A DNA stretch of 64,000 nucleotides from NCBI RefSeq assembly GCF_003651185.1, contig NZ_RCDC01000004.1, positions 537,868 to 601,867 on the forward strand. Reading direction: 5' to 3'. A program made the position numbers and the translations under genes. The DNA comes from Stenotrophomonas rhizophila (GTDB taxonomy: Bacteria; Pseudomonadota; Gammaproteobacteria; Xanthomonadales; Xanthomonadaceae). Numbering within the stretch: position 1 is the first letter of the stretch; the number at the start of each line of letters is the position of its first letter. Positions 34,166 to 43,207 of the stretch are shown here, piece after piece. The notes under the pieces were generated by a model. The model worked only from the letters and a program-made list of their open reading frames with translations. It was not told the origin of the DNA and did no database searches.

Positions 34166-35443
34166 ATGTCCGCCACTCTGCAACTGGTCCAACCACGGGA
34201 TGCTTCGATGAAGCTCGTGCTGTTTGCACCGGACCGCGAACTCGCCACCCTGCTCTCGGCGTTGCTGCCGTCGCTGGGCGTGGTGCAGTGGCTGGACAGC
34301 GCCGCACCGGCCTCGGCGCTGGAGCCGCTGCGCGACACCGGCTGCGTGGTACTGCTGGACTATCGGCACGAGCAGGCGGCGTTCTCCACAGCGTTGACCC
34401 GGCAACTGCAGGCGCAGGCGCCAGAGCTGCCGCTGGTGGCGATCGGCTCGACCCAGGCCGACCACATGGATGGCGTCGTGGCTGCGCTGCGCGCCGGGTT
34501 GCGCGATCTGCTCGATCTGGACAGCGCGCCGCAGGAGATGGAGGCGGTGTTGCGCCGTGCTGCCTCACTCGCCGTGCAGGGCCGCAGCAGCGTTCCGGCC
34601 ACGCCATCGGCACGTGCACGCATGGTCCTGTTGCTGGGCGTGCGGCCTGGCGTAGGCAGCAGCACCCTGGCGGCGCACCTGGGGGTGCTCGCCCAGCAGA
34701 CTGCCACGGCCCATCGGGCTGCCCCGGCAGAGACGGCGCCCGCCGGTGCGCAGACCCTGCTGCTGGATCTGGGCCAGCCCACCGGCGATCTGACGCTGTA
34801 CCTCAATGTGGACCCCACCTTCCATTTCGACGATGCGTTGCGCAATGCCGGGCGTATCGATGCGACGCTGGCACGCACCGCGCTGGCGCATCACCCCAGT
34901 GGCGTCACCCTGCTCGGCCAGCCGCCGGGCATGGAGGGCGCCACGCTTGCGGACCCGGGCATGCTGATGCAGCGCCTGCGCAGTGTCTTCCACACCGTGC
35001 TGTGCGATCTCGGCGGTGTTCCGCTGCGCCAGTTGCCGGTGTCGCTGCTCAACAGCGCCGATGAGATCTGGCTGATCGCCGACCAGGCGATCGGCACCCT
35101 CGTCTCGCTGGACCAGATGCTCCGTCATCTCACCCAGGTAGGGGCACGCGATGCCCGCGTGCAGCTGATCATCAACCGCCACGACGATGCCAGTGGACTG
35201 AGCCCGGCGCAGATCGCCACCCGCTTCGAGCTGCCCCTGTTGGCAGTGTTGCCGGATCGTCCCACACTGCGCTCCAGTGCCAGCCATGGCCGCCTGCTGC
35301 TGCAGGATGCGCCACGCGACCCGTATGTGCGTGCCCTTGCCCCGCTGTTGTCGCACCTGGATCCGACGGCCCCCGCGCCGGCCAGGGGCTGGCGGGAACA
35401 CCTCGCCCTTCGCCTGAGTGGTTCCCCATGGAAGACAAAGTGA
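34166..35443 (+). CDS. tadZ: CpaE/TadZ-type ParA-like ATPase with degenerate P-loop
   Basis: 425-residue cytosolic protein that places the tad machinery at its cell site in studied systems. An atypical receiver-like N-terminus (about 15-135) precedes a ParA/MinD-like domain (about 150-400). The Walker A is degenerate: GVRPGVGSSTLAAHL lacks both the signature Lys and the P-loop Lys, and the A' box reads LLLDLGQPTGD. It may bind but not hydrolyse nucleotide, or not bind at all. Its 3' end overlaps cpaF by 16 bases. An ATG at 34208 is an alternative start. Confidence 0.9.
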   Translation: MSATLQLVQPRDASMKLVLFAPDRELATLLSALLPSLGVVQWLDSAAPASALEPLRDTGCVVLLDYRHEQAAFSTALTRQLQAQAPELPLVAIGSTQADHMDGVVAALRAGLRDLLDLDSAPQEMEAVLRRAASLAVQGRSSVPATPSARARMVLLLGVRPGVGSSTLAAHLGVLAQQTATAHRAAPAETAPAGAQTLLLDLGQPTGDLTLYLNVDPTFHFDDALRNAGRIDATLARTALAHHPSGVTLLGQPPGMEGATLADPGMLMQRLRSVFHTVLCDLGGVPLRQLPVSLLNSADEIWLIADQAIGTLVSLDQMLRHLTQVGARDARVQLIINRHDDASGLSPAQIATRFELPLLAVLPDRPTLRSSASHGRLLLQDAPRDPYVRALAPLLSHLDPTAPAPARGWREHLALRLSGSPWKTK

Positions 35444-36783
35444 CCCCGTTCCCGACTGCTACCACTGCCCGCGCCGACGCCGGCACCGAGGCCGAGCACG
35501 GCGTGCAGCCGTTCGAGCAGTCCGAGCAGTACCAGAAGGTGCTGATCGCCGCACATGAGCATCTTCTCAACAGCATCGAGGACGAGCGCATCGATATCGA
35601 TGCGTGGGCCCCGGACACCGTGTCGCGCTACGTGCACGCGCAGACCGCCGGCTTCGTCCACGAATGGCGGATCCCGATCAACGAAGCGGAGAAGGACATC
35701 GTCGCCACTGCGCTGGTCAAGGAACTGACCGGCTTCGGCCCGCTCGATGACCTGCTGCATGACCCGGAGATCGAGGACATCCTGATCAACGGCTACAAGG
35801 ACATCCACGTCTCCCAGGGCGGCATGCTCAAGCGGGCGCCGCAGCGTTTCAGCGATGACAGCCACCTGCTGCGGATCCTGCGCCGGATCCTGGCCCCGCT
35901 CGGGCGCCGCCTGGACGAATCCAACCCGATGGTGGATGCGCGCCTGCCCAACGGCGGCCGCCTCAATGCCATCATCTCGCCGTTGGCCGTGGATGGGCCG
36001 ATGGTCTCGATCCGCAAGTTCCGCAAGGACCCGTTCACCCCCGATGAACTGCTGCGCATGGGCACGTTCGACCGGCCGATGCAGGCGCTGCTGCATGCGA
36101 TGGTCCTGGGGCGCTGCAACATCCTGGTGTCCGGCGGCACCAGTTCGGGCAAGACCTCGCTGCTCAATGCACTGGCCAATTACATTCCGGCCAACGAACG
36201 CGTGATCACCGTTGAAGACACTGCCGAGCTTTCGCTCAACCATCCACACGTGGTGCGTCTGGAAAGCCGGATCGGCGGCGCGGACGGCAACGGCGCGATC
36301 AGCATCCGCGACCTGGTCCGCAACAGCCTGCGCATGCGCCCGGACCGGATCGTGGTCGGCGAAGTGCGTGGCGCCGAAGTGCTGGAAATGCTGCAGGCGA
36401 TGAATACCGGCCATGACGGCTCGATGGCCACCATCCACGCCAATTCGCCGCGCGACTGCCTGTACCGCATCGAGATGCTCGCCGGTTTCGCCGGCTTCCA
36501 GGGCAGCGAGGACAGTCTGCGCCGGCAGATCGCCAGCGCCATTGATTTCATCGTGCAGATCTCGCGACTGGGCAGCGGACGCCGAGTGCTCATCTCGATC
36601 ACGGAAATCACCGGCGTCACCGACAACATGATCGCCACCCAGGAGATGTTCCGTCACGAAGTGCAGATCGACGCCGATGGCAACGAGTACGACCGTTGGG
36701 TCGGGCTTGGCTTCCAGCCACACTCTCACAAGCTCGAACCGTTCCGCCGGCAGCTGCGCGAAGCACTGGGCGGAGGCTTCTGA
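35428..36783 (+). CDS. cpaF: Tad secretion ATPase CpaF/TadA
   Basis: 451-residue hexameric ATPase powering Flp pilus assembly. The N-terminal all-helical part is followed by the RecA-like core with Walker A SGGTSSGKTS (Lys242), Asp box TVEDTAELSLNHPHVVRLE, Walker B RPDRIVVGEVRG and His box NTGHDGSMATIHANS. All catalytic motifs are intact. The start overlaps the tadZ end, and tadB follows 2 bases after the stop. Confidence 0.96.
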   Translation: MEDKVTPFPTATTARADAGTEAEHGVQPFEQSEQYQKVLIAAHEHLLNSIEDERIDIDAWAPDTVSRYVHAQTAGFVHEWRIPINEAEKDIVATALVKELTGFGPLDDLLHDPEIEDILINGYKDIHVSQGGMLKRAPQRFSDDSHLLRILRRILAPLGRRLDESNPMVDARLPNGGRLNAIISPLAVDGPMVSIRKFRKDPFTPDELLRMGTFDRPMQALLHAMVLGRCNILVSGGTSSGKTSLLNALANYIPANERVITVEDTAELSLNHPHVVRLESRIGGADGNGAISIRDLVRNSLRMRPDRIVVGEVRGAEVLEMLQAMNTGHDGSMATIHANSPRDCLYRIEMLAGFAGFQGSEDSLRRQIASAIDFIVQISRLGSGRRVLISITEITGVTDNMIATQEMFRHEVQIDADGNEYDRWVGLGFQPHSHKLEPFRRQLREALGGGF

Positions 36784-36785
36784 GC

Positions 36786-37724
36786 ATGGCCTTCGTCCTG
36801 CTCCTGTGCAGTGCGGCACTGGTGCTGATCGCCCTGGCCGTGGAGCTGTGGGGCGGCGCGGCCGCACGCGAGCAACGCCGGTTGTCATTGCAGCACGCCG
36901 AGCAGCGGCTGGCGCGTCCGGACACCTCGCCGCGCCTGGCAGGCATGGGTGACAGCCCGGGGCCGATGCCGGTGAGCACGGCACCGGCGGGGCTGCCGTG
37001 GGACGCGTTGATGCAGCGCGCTGCGCTGCCCACCGGTTGGCGGGTACCGCTGCTCATCCTCGCCGCCGCGGCGCTGCTGGCCTGGATCGCCAGTGCACGC
37101 CTCGGCACGGTGTGGGCCGCGCCGATCATCCTGGTACTGAGCGCTCTGGCAGCCTGGTTCTGGGTATCGCGCCGCATCAACCGGCTGCAGACCAAGCTGT
37201 TGCGCCAGCTGCCGGACTTCCTCGACAACCTGGTGCGCCTGGCCGGTCTCGGCAACAGCCTGCAGATGGCCTTCCAGACATCGGCCGCGCAGATGCCGAT
37301 GCCGCTGCGGGGCCTGCTCGATGCCACCCTGTCCTACACCCGCAGCGGCCTGGACCTGGACCGCGCCCTGGCGCAGGCCGCCCAGCCCTATCGGCTGGAA
37401 GCCTTGAATGTGCTCTCGGTGGTGCTGGGCGTCAGCGTGCGGATCGGCGGGCGCGCCGATCAGATCCTGCAACGCATGGCCGATTTCATGCGCGATCTGG
37501 ATCAGGCCCAGCAGGAACTGATGGCCACCACCTCCGAGACCCGGATGTCGGCCTGGGTACTCGGTCTGCTGCCACCGATCAGTGCCGTCCTGATGGCGAT
37601 CACCAGCCCGGATTTCTTCCAGCCGATCATCCACGAGCCGCTCGGCCACAAGCTGTTGCTGTGGGCATTGGGGCTGGAACTGATCGGCGGCTTCCTGCTG
37701 TACCGGCTGGCCAAATCCCTATGA
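36786..37724 (+). CDS. tadB: Tad platform protein TadB
   Basis: 312-residue inner-membrane platform protein with the T2SSF domain (about 130-285; KLLRQLPDFLDNLVRLAGLGNSL, SVRIGGRADQILQRMADF). Membrane helices at about 2-22, 75-93, 97-115 and two near the C-terminus. It starts 2 bases after cpaF and is followed by the paralogous tadC, the usual TadB-TadC pair working over the CpaF ATPase. Confidence 0.94.
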   Translation: MAFVLLLCSAALVLIALAVELWGGAAAREQRRLSLQHAEQRLARPDTSPRLAGMGDSPGPMPVSTAPAGLPWDALMQRAALPTGWRVPLLILAAAALLAWIASARLGTVWAAPIILVLSALAAWFWVSRRINRLQTKLLRQLPDFLDNLVRLAGLGNSLQMAFQTSAAQMPMPLRGLLDATLSYTRSGLDLDRALAQAAQPYRLEALNVLSVVLGVSVRIGGRADQILQRMADFMRDLDQAQQELMATTSETRMSAWVLGLLPPISAVLMAITSPDFFQPIIHEPLGHKLLLWALGLELIGGFLLYRLAKSL

Positions 37725-37757
37725 GTGCCTGCCTGCGCGTCCAGATCGGAGGCCCGC

Positions 37758-38708
37758 ATGACCAGTAGCAGCTGGTGGATCGCCACGTTGTTGGTGCTCG
37801 CCGCCGGCGTGGCGCTGCTGGGGGTGCGTGGCTGGGTGCTGAGCGGGCGCGAACAGCGCCACCAGGATGCGTTGCAGGCCGCATTGCGGCCGCGCGATGT
37901 GGCGGGCACGCCGGCCGCACCACCTCCGCCGGCGGTGAGCCTGCGCCAGCGCTGGCTCAAGGGTGTCGCCGCGTTCGGCCAGCGCTTCAACGGCGGGCGT
38001 ATCGAAGCGGCGCTGCTGGCTCCGGAAGACCGGCTACTGCTTGATCAGGCCGGATGGAACACCCACGCCGGCACCGCGATCTTCCTCGGCCTGCGCCTGT
38101 TGATCGCGGTCGCCACTCTGGCCTTGGTGCTGGCCTTCAACCACAGCACCGGCTTCAGCCGCGCGATGGTGATCTTCGGCGCGCTGGCCTTTGGCATCCT
38201 GCTGCCCAAGTTCGCCCTGCGCGCGTGGGCGATGCGCCTGCGCAAGCAGGTCTCCGCCGAGCTGCCGCTGCTGATCGACCTGTTGCGGCTGCTGCAGGGC
38301 GTGGGCTTCAGCATGGACCAGAGCCTGCAGACCCTCGGCGACAAACTGCGCAACGCGGTCCCGGTGCTGGGCCGGGAGATCCACCAAGCCAACATCGCCT
38401 ACATGCATGGACGCAGCCGGGAGCAGTCACTGCGCCGCCTCAGCGAATCCTTCGATGACGAAGACCTGCGCAGCCTGGTGCAACTGATCCTGCAGGTCCA
38501 TGCCCATGGCGGCGCGGTGCAGGAACCGCTGCGCCAGTTCAGCCTGCGCCTGCGCGAACAACGCCGTTCCACGCTCAAGGAGAAGGTCGGCAAGCTCTCG
38601 GTGAAGATGACCGTGGTGATGATGTTGACGTTGTTGCCGGCGTTGATGCTGGTGCTGGCCGGTCCGGCCATCATCGCCCTCGCCTCCGCCCTGACCAAAC
38701 TGGATTGA
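37758..38708 (+). CDS. tadC: Tad platform protein TadC
   Basis: 316-residue T2SSF-domain platform protein. The ATG at 37758 has GGAGG 5 bases upstream, deciding against an earlier GTG. Core block SAELPLLIDLLRLLQGVGFSMDQSLQTLG and end block LREQRRSTLKEKVGKLSVKMTVVMMLTLLPALML are typical of TadC. Helices at about 4-24, 104-122, 128-146 and 284-308. Confidence 0.94.
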   Translation: MTSSSWWIATLLVLAAGVALLGVRGWVLSGREQRHQDALQAALRPRDVAGTPAAPPPPAVSLRQRWLKGVAAFGQRFNGGRIEAALLAPEDRLLLDQAGWNTHAGTAIFLGLRLLIAVATLALVLAFNHSTGFSRAMVIFGALAFGILLPKFALRAWAMRLRKQVSAELPLLIDLLRLLQGVGFSMDQSLQTLGDKLRNAVPVLGREIHQANIAYMHGRSREQSLRRLSESFDDEDLRSLVQLILQVHAHGGAVQEPLRQFSLRLREQRRSTLKEKVGKLSVKMTVVMMLTLLPALMLVLAGPAIIALASALTKLD

Positions 38709-38713
38709 ACGCC

Positions 38714-39628
38714 ATGCGCCACGCCGTGCTTCCCCGCCTCTGCCTGCTGCTCGCCGCGACGGCGCTCTGCGCGGCCTGTTCGAACGTGCGCAACGGTTAT
38801 CGCCAGGACCCGATGGCGCTGGCCTCGCCCGAGGTGGCGCCGCAGGACGACAAGCAGCTGTACGTCGAGCTGATCTCCAAAATGCAGCAGCAGGGCGCCT
38901 TCTACGCCTCGCTGGCGCATGTGGAGGCATATCGCCAGCGCTATGGCGACAGCCCGCAGCTGCGCCTGTTGAATGCCGATGCGCTGCGCGAAACCGGGCA
39001 GCGTGAAGCCGCACTGACCATGTACGGCAGCCTCACCAGTGGCCCGCAGGCGGCCGCGGCCTGGCACGGCATCGGGCTGATCGCCGCCCGCGACGGCGAC
39101 GCGGTACGCGCCGAGCAGTCACTGGCCAAGGCGGCGCAACTGCAGCCGTTGAACACCGGCTACCTGGGTGATCTCGGCTTTGCCCGCCTGCGCGCCGGTG
39201 ACTGGGCCCGCGCACAGGAGCCGCTGGCCAAGGCCGCCGAGTTGTCCCCGGGCAGCGCGAAAGCCAACGCCAATCTGGCGGTGTGGGCACTACTGCGCGG
39301 CCAGAACGAGATGGCCGAGACGATCATGCGCAATGCTCGCCTGACCGACGGTGCGCAGGCAGAGGTGCGCCGCCTGGCCGAGCAACTGCGCCAGCAGGCG
39401 ACACCCGCACCGTCCGTGCAACGCGCGCCTGCCAGCGTCGCGGCGGCGCCCGCCGTGCCCGGGCCCGGGTACGGCGCCCTGCCTGCGCCGCACCCCGCTG
39501 CCCCGCGTCCAGCCCCACGCCACGTGGCGGTGGATACCGATCGCCGCACCAGTGCCGATGCGCGCCTTGCGCCATCGATGCTGGAACGCTTCAGCACGCC
39601 TTCTCCTGCCAGCGAGACCACGCCATGA
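38714..39628 (+). CDS. tadD: Tad lipoprotein TadD with TPR repeats
   Basis: 304-residue lipoprotein; lipobox ALCAAC with Cys at about 20. TPR-like helices occupy about 60-235 (LRLLNADALRETGQREAALTMYGSL, LGDLGFARLRAGDWARAQEPLAKAAELSPGS). TadD acts in secretin assembly as a pilotin-like or scaffolding factor in studied tad systems. The C-terminal 70 residues are a Pro/Ala-rich tail. ATG at 38714; the stop overlaps the next start (ATGA). Confidence 0.92.
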   Translation: MRHAVLPRLCLLLAATALCAACSNVRNGYRQDPMALASPEVAPQDDKQLYVELISKMQQQGAFYASLAHVEAYRQRYGDSPQLRLLNADALRETGQREAALTMYGSLTSGPQAAAAWHGIGLIAARDGDAVRAEQSLAKAAQLQPLNTGYLGDLGFARLRAGDWARAQEPLAKAAELSPGSAKANANLAVWALLRGQNEMAETIMRNARLTDGAQAEVRRLAEQLRQQATPAPSVQRAPASVAAAPAVPGPGYGALPAPHPAAPRPAPRHVAVDTDRRTSADARLAPSMLERFSTPSPASETTP

Positions 39629-40092
39629 GCCAGCTGCGTCGCCTACCTGTTCCGCTCCTGCACGCTGGCCTGCTGCTGATGCTGGTGACCTGGGCGGTGC
39701 CCGTGATCGCGCAGCAGGCACCGCTCACCGGGCAGATGCTGGGCAGGCAGGATGCCCCCACGGCCGTCGCCACGCCGCTGCCCCCGCCCGCGCCCGCGCC
39801 CATTGAGCGCGTTGAGCCCGTACCGGCTTACGTGCAGCGTTCGCCGGCATCCGCAGCCGCCACAGCTGCCGAGCGCTACACGCCACCCGCACCGCCACCG
39901 CGCGGCGAGATCGGCCAGACCACCCGCGACCTGCTGCGCATGCAGGCCCAGGGCACCCATGCCGGGGCACGGCTGCCGATCCTGGGTGACCAGGCCGCCG
40001 CCAGCTACGCGCGCTACCTCAAGAGCTTCGAGCACGAGATTCCCGAGTTCCTCAAGACCAGCGTCAAGAAGGACGTCGCGGACACCAACTAA
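39625..40092 (+). CDS. DUF3613 protein in the tad operon
   Basis: 155-residue exported protein. Signal peptide 1-29 (PVIAQQ), a Pro/Ala-rich middle and the C-terminal DUF3613 domain (about 95-150): GEIGQTTRDLLRMQAQGTHAG, LPILGDQAAASYARYLKSFEHEIPEF. Function unknown, but the gene is coupled to tadD (ATGA overlap) and lies before tadG, so a role in pilus assembly in the periplasm is likely. Confidence 0.88.
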   Translation: MSQLRRLPVPLLHAGLLLMLVTWAVPVIAQQAPLTGQMLGRQDAPTAVATPLPPPAPAPIERVEPVPAYVQRSPASAAATAAERYTPPAPPPRGEIGQTTRDLLRMQAQGTHAGARLPILGDQAAASYARYLKSFEHEIPEFLKTSVKKDVADTN

Positions 40093-40105
40093 GGAGGGCA
40101 AGGCC

Positions 40106-42277
40106 ATGCACCACTCCAGCGCCTACGCACCCCGGCCGTCCCGACGGCGGCTGCGCGGCGGGATGTCGGTCACCATGATGCTGGTGCTGCTTGGCCTGGT
40201 CGGCATGCTCGGCCTGGTCGAAGTGGGCTATCTGTACTGGGCCAAGCGCGATGCGCAGAAGGTGGTGGACCTGGCCTCGATGGCCGGCGCGCAGCGGCTG
40301 GACCTGTGCAATGCCAACCGCACGGACAACAGCGCCGCCCGCGGCAACGCGCAGAAGGACAACGGCTTCACCGGCACGCTGGCGATCCAGTGCGGCAACT
40401 GGAACCCGAGCCGCGGTGCGGACGATCATTTCAGCATGATCCTGGACGCGGCCAGCCCGCTCAACGCGGTCAAAGTGGTCGCGACGCGCTCGGTCGTGCC
40501 GTTCTTCGGCCAGAACACGCGCCTGCCCTCGCTGCGTGCGGAGGCCGTGGCGACCCGCGCCCCGCCGATCGCGGTGTTCTCGGTGGGCTCGCAGTTGCTG
40601 CGGGTCAATGGCACGACGCCGTTGGGCAACGTGCTCAATCTGGTGGGTGTCAATCTGGACCGGACCACCCTGCTTGGCTATGACGGATTGGCCCAGGCGA
40701 AGGTCAGCCCGGGCGGCCTGCTGCAGGCACTGGGAATTCCAGTCAACGCAAATATCGGCGTCGCCGAGTTCAACGCACTGCTGGCCGCCAACCGGGTCTC
40801 GCTCGGGCAGCTGCTGGATGCCACGGCCACCGTGCTGACCAACAGGGGTGTCGCCAACGTGGACCTGAGTGCACTGCGCAATGCACTCGCGGCAAAGCTC
40901 GATCTCAACCGACTCACTATCCAGCTGGGCAGCACCGATGCCGCGGGCGGCCTGTTCGCACACATCGTGGCTCCCGAAGGCCCGGCAGCGCCGGCACTGC
41001 AGGCCGACGTCAGCGCATTGGACCTGATCACCACCAGCATCAGCATCGCCAATGGCGGCAACGGGGTCACGGTCAACAATCTGGACATCCTTGGCATGGT
41101 CAAAACGCAGGCGGCGATCATTGAACCGCCGTCCATCGCCATCGGCGGTGTCGGCACGCGCGCCTACAATGCGCAGGTCCGGCTGAAGATCAATATCGAT
41201 ACCGGCGGCCTGGCGCTGCTCGGCCCCATCCTCAATACGCTGGGCATCCGTCTGAACCTGCCGATCTATGCCGATGTGACCAACGCGATGGGCACGCTGG
41301 AAGCACTGAACTGTGGCGCCACCCCGCCAACGGCCACGGTGCGGGTGCAGTCGTCGCTGCTGCGCGCCTGCGTCGGCCGTGTGGATGCGGCCAGTCAGTT
41401 CTCGCAGCGCAACGTGTGCGATACCGGGCTGCAGAACGAGCAGCTGCTGACCCTGCTGGGGGCGCCGCTGGTCACCGACAAGATTTCCCTCACTGCGCTC
41501 ACCCACGATGAAGCCATCACCCTGGCCGCCGGAGAGACCGCGTCCACTTACTTCAACCAGGCGCAGGTCGGATCGGCCGTCTCCGGCCTGGTGAGCGAGC
41601 TGCTGCGCGTTCTGAGCAACGTGGTCACCCCGGGCAAGCAGGGCACCACCGACGCTGCTATCGCCAATCGATTGGCGGACCAGTATCTCAAGGCGGCCAA
41701 TCCGGGTAATGGGTTCTACGATGCCAAGAAGACCATCGAGCTGCTGCGCCATGGTGATCCGGTGCATGGCGTCGGTGCATTGGGCGACTGGACTGTACCC
41801 AATGGCGTGCCGTTCGCATGCGGGATTCTGTATCTCGATACCTGTTTCAAGGCGGGATCCGTCTGGGACGGCTACAACGCTACGGTCACCGGCGAAGGCA
41901 TGGGAGCATTGAGCGGCCTGCTCGGCTCTCTGCTTGGCGGCTTGGTGATCAACCGCTGCAACAGCCTGCTCAGCAGCCTGCTCAACTACAACAACTGCGT
42001 GAAATCCAACCTGGCCTCCTACATGCAGACCCGGCCCGGCGGCCTGCAGGACCTCGGCGGCGGCACCGGGGTGACCGACCCCGGCACCGACCAGGTCCGC
42101 TGCAGCGGCCTGCTGTGCCTGGCACTGACCCCGGTGCTGGAGACCCTCAAGCCGCTCCTCAATGGTGTCGGCACCCTGCTCTCGCAGACCCTGGCCCAGA
42201 TACTCGGGCTGGAGCTGGGCCGGACCGACGTGCACATGCAGTCCATCAAGTGCACCCCGGCGCAGTTGGTTTATTGA
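40106..42277 (+). CDS. tadG: TadG-like pilus-associated protein
   Basis: 723-residue TadG-type protein. The basic N-terminus is followed by one membrane segment (about 20-45, MSVTMMLVLLGLVGMLGLVEVGYLYWA) and the typical KRDAQKVVDLASMAGAQRL region; the rest is a large periplasmic domain (DUF2134/TadG C-terminal type) with few Cys. No von Willebrand A motif (DxSxS) was seen. A strong AAGGAGG site precedes the ATG. It is the largest product and last core gene of the tad operon. Confidence 0.88.
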   Translation: MHHSSAYAPRPSRRRLRGGMSVTMMLVLLGLVGMLGLVEVGYLYWAKRDAQKVVDLASMAGAQRLDLCNANRTDNSAARGNAQKDNGFTGTLAIQCGNWNPSRGADDHFSMILDAASPLNAVKVVATRSVVPFFGQNTRLPSLRAEAVATRAPPIAVFSVGSQLLRVNGTTPLGNVLNLVGVNLDRTTLLGYDGLAQAKVSPGGLLQALGIPVNANIGVAEFNALLAANRVSLGQLLDATATVLTNRGVANVDLSALRNALAAKLDLNRLTIQLGSTDAAGGLFAHIVAPEGPAAPALQADVSALDLITTSISIANGGNGVTVNNLDILGMVKTQAAIIEPPSIAIGGVGTRAYNAQVRLKINIDTGGLALLGPILNTLGIRLNLPIYADVTNAMGTLEALNCGATPPTATVRVQSSLLRACVGRVDAASQFSQRNVCDTGLQNEQLLTLLGAPLVTDKISLTALTHDEAITLAAGETASTYFNQAQVGSAVSGLVSELLRVLSNVVTPGKQGTTDAAIANRLADQYLKAANPGNGFYDAKKTIELLRHGDPVHGVGALGDWTVPNGVPFACGILYLDTCFKAGSVWDGYNATVTGEGMGALSGLLGSLLGGLVINRCNSLLSSLLNYNNCVKSNLASYMQTRPGGLQDLGGGTGVTDPGTDQVRCSGLLCLALTPVLETLKPLLNGVGTLLSQTLAQILGLELGRTDVHMQSIKCTPAQLVY

Positions 42278-42369
42278 CGCTGAGGCGAAGTGCAGACCAC
42301 GCGATTGTGCGTGCTAGACTCCGGCGGGGACTTTACTTCACTGATAATCCACTCGTGGATGGCCTGAAT

Positions 42370-43089
42370 ATGCGAGAGAGAAAAGGGGTTGGTTCCATCG
42401 TCGCGCACGCGCTGACCGGTGGGATTGTGTTGCTGCTGACGTTGAGCGTCATCCCGCAGGCCCTGGCAGCGCGCGCACCGCGTTCCGAGCCGGCCGTGGA
42501 TGCCGCTGCGCGCCCGGCGCCGGTGGTCCGCAATACCGTGGATGAACTGCGTCAGCTGGTCGATTCCAAGCAGCTCACCGAGCTGCGCACCACCTATAAC
42601 GGCAGTTATGGTGCCAGCCTGCTGTTCAATACCAGCACGCTGAACTATTACGTGGCGCTGTTCCACGAGAAGGATTTCTGGCGCGTGATCAAGACCGATT
42701 CGGTCGACAATGCCGAGAAGGTCTACCGCACATTCGTCGAGCAGACCGAGCAGCTGGCCCAGGTGTATATCGACACCACCCGCCTGCAGGCCGGCAAGCG
42801 CTATACCGAGAATCTGGTCGCTTACAACGAAGAGCGGCTGCGCAGCCTGCAGCAGGAAGCAGATCTCCAGCGCCAGCAGTCGTTGCAGGTCAGCGCTTCG
42901 CTGGAACAGGCCAAGCAGCAGGCGGTCAGCCTGAGCACGGACCTGCGCAGCAGCCACAGCGAACTGGACGCGCTCAACCAGCGCATCCAGACGTTGCAGG
43001 CCCAGCAGCTGAACCCGGCACTATCGCTGCCCTCGGCCGAGACGGCCACGCCGGACCCTGCCCCGCAGGGCAACCCCGGCAACCCGTAA
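42370..43089 (+). CDS. DUF2968 family exported coiled-coil protein
   Basis: 239-residue protein of the DUF2968 family, function unknown. Signal peptide about 1-34 (PQALAAR). The domain (about 50-135) starts NTVDELRQLVDSKQLTELRTTYNGSYGASLLF; a long coiled coil follows (about 155-215), rich in Gln/Glu/Leu heptads (QQEADLQRQQSLQVSASLEQAKQQA), then a Pro tail. It lies 92 bases after tadG and ends at a clear intrinsic terminator, so it may be the last gene of the tad transcript or its own unit. Confidence 0.85.
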   Translation: MRERKGVGSIVAHALTGGIVLLLTLSVIPQALAARAPRSEPAVDAAARPAPVVRNTVDELRQLVDSKQLTELRTTYNGSYGASLLFNTSTLNYYVALFHEKDFWRVIKTDSVDNAEKVYRTFVEQTEQLAQVYIDTTRLQAGKRYTENLVAYNEERLRSLQQEADLQRQQSLQVSASLEQAKQQAVSLSTDLRSSHSELDALNQRIQTLQAQQLNPALSLPSAETATPDPAPQGNPGNP

Positions 43090-43124
43090 CGGCATGACGC
43101 CCTGTAGTTGCAGGGCACGTGACA

Positions 43125-43152
43125 GACGGCGCCGAGGGCGCCGTCGTTCTTT
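43125..43152 (+). terminator. Intrinsic terminator after the DUF2968 gene
   Basis: GACGGCGCC (43125-43133) and GGCGCCGTC (43137-43145) form a 9-bp perfect stem with a 3-base loop, followed by GTTCTTT. The best classical rho-independent terminator in the window; it closes the tad region. A smaller CCCTG-TAGTTG-CAGGG stem lies just before it. Confidence 0.8.
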
Positions 43153-43207
43153 CCGGTGCAGTACCCTTGGTGGCGCAGACGTACTGCGCATCAGCAAGGA
43201 GTGCACC

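Noticed and set aside
34166..35443. Degenerate P-loop in tadZ considered as a sign of a broken gene
   Set aside because: The frame is intact, well placed in the operon and overlaps cpaF; degenerate nucleotide sites are known in the TadZ/CpaE group.
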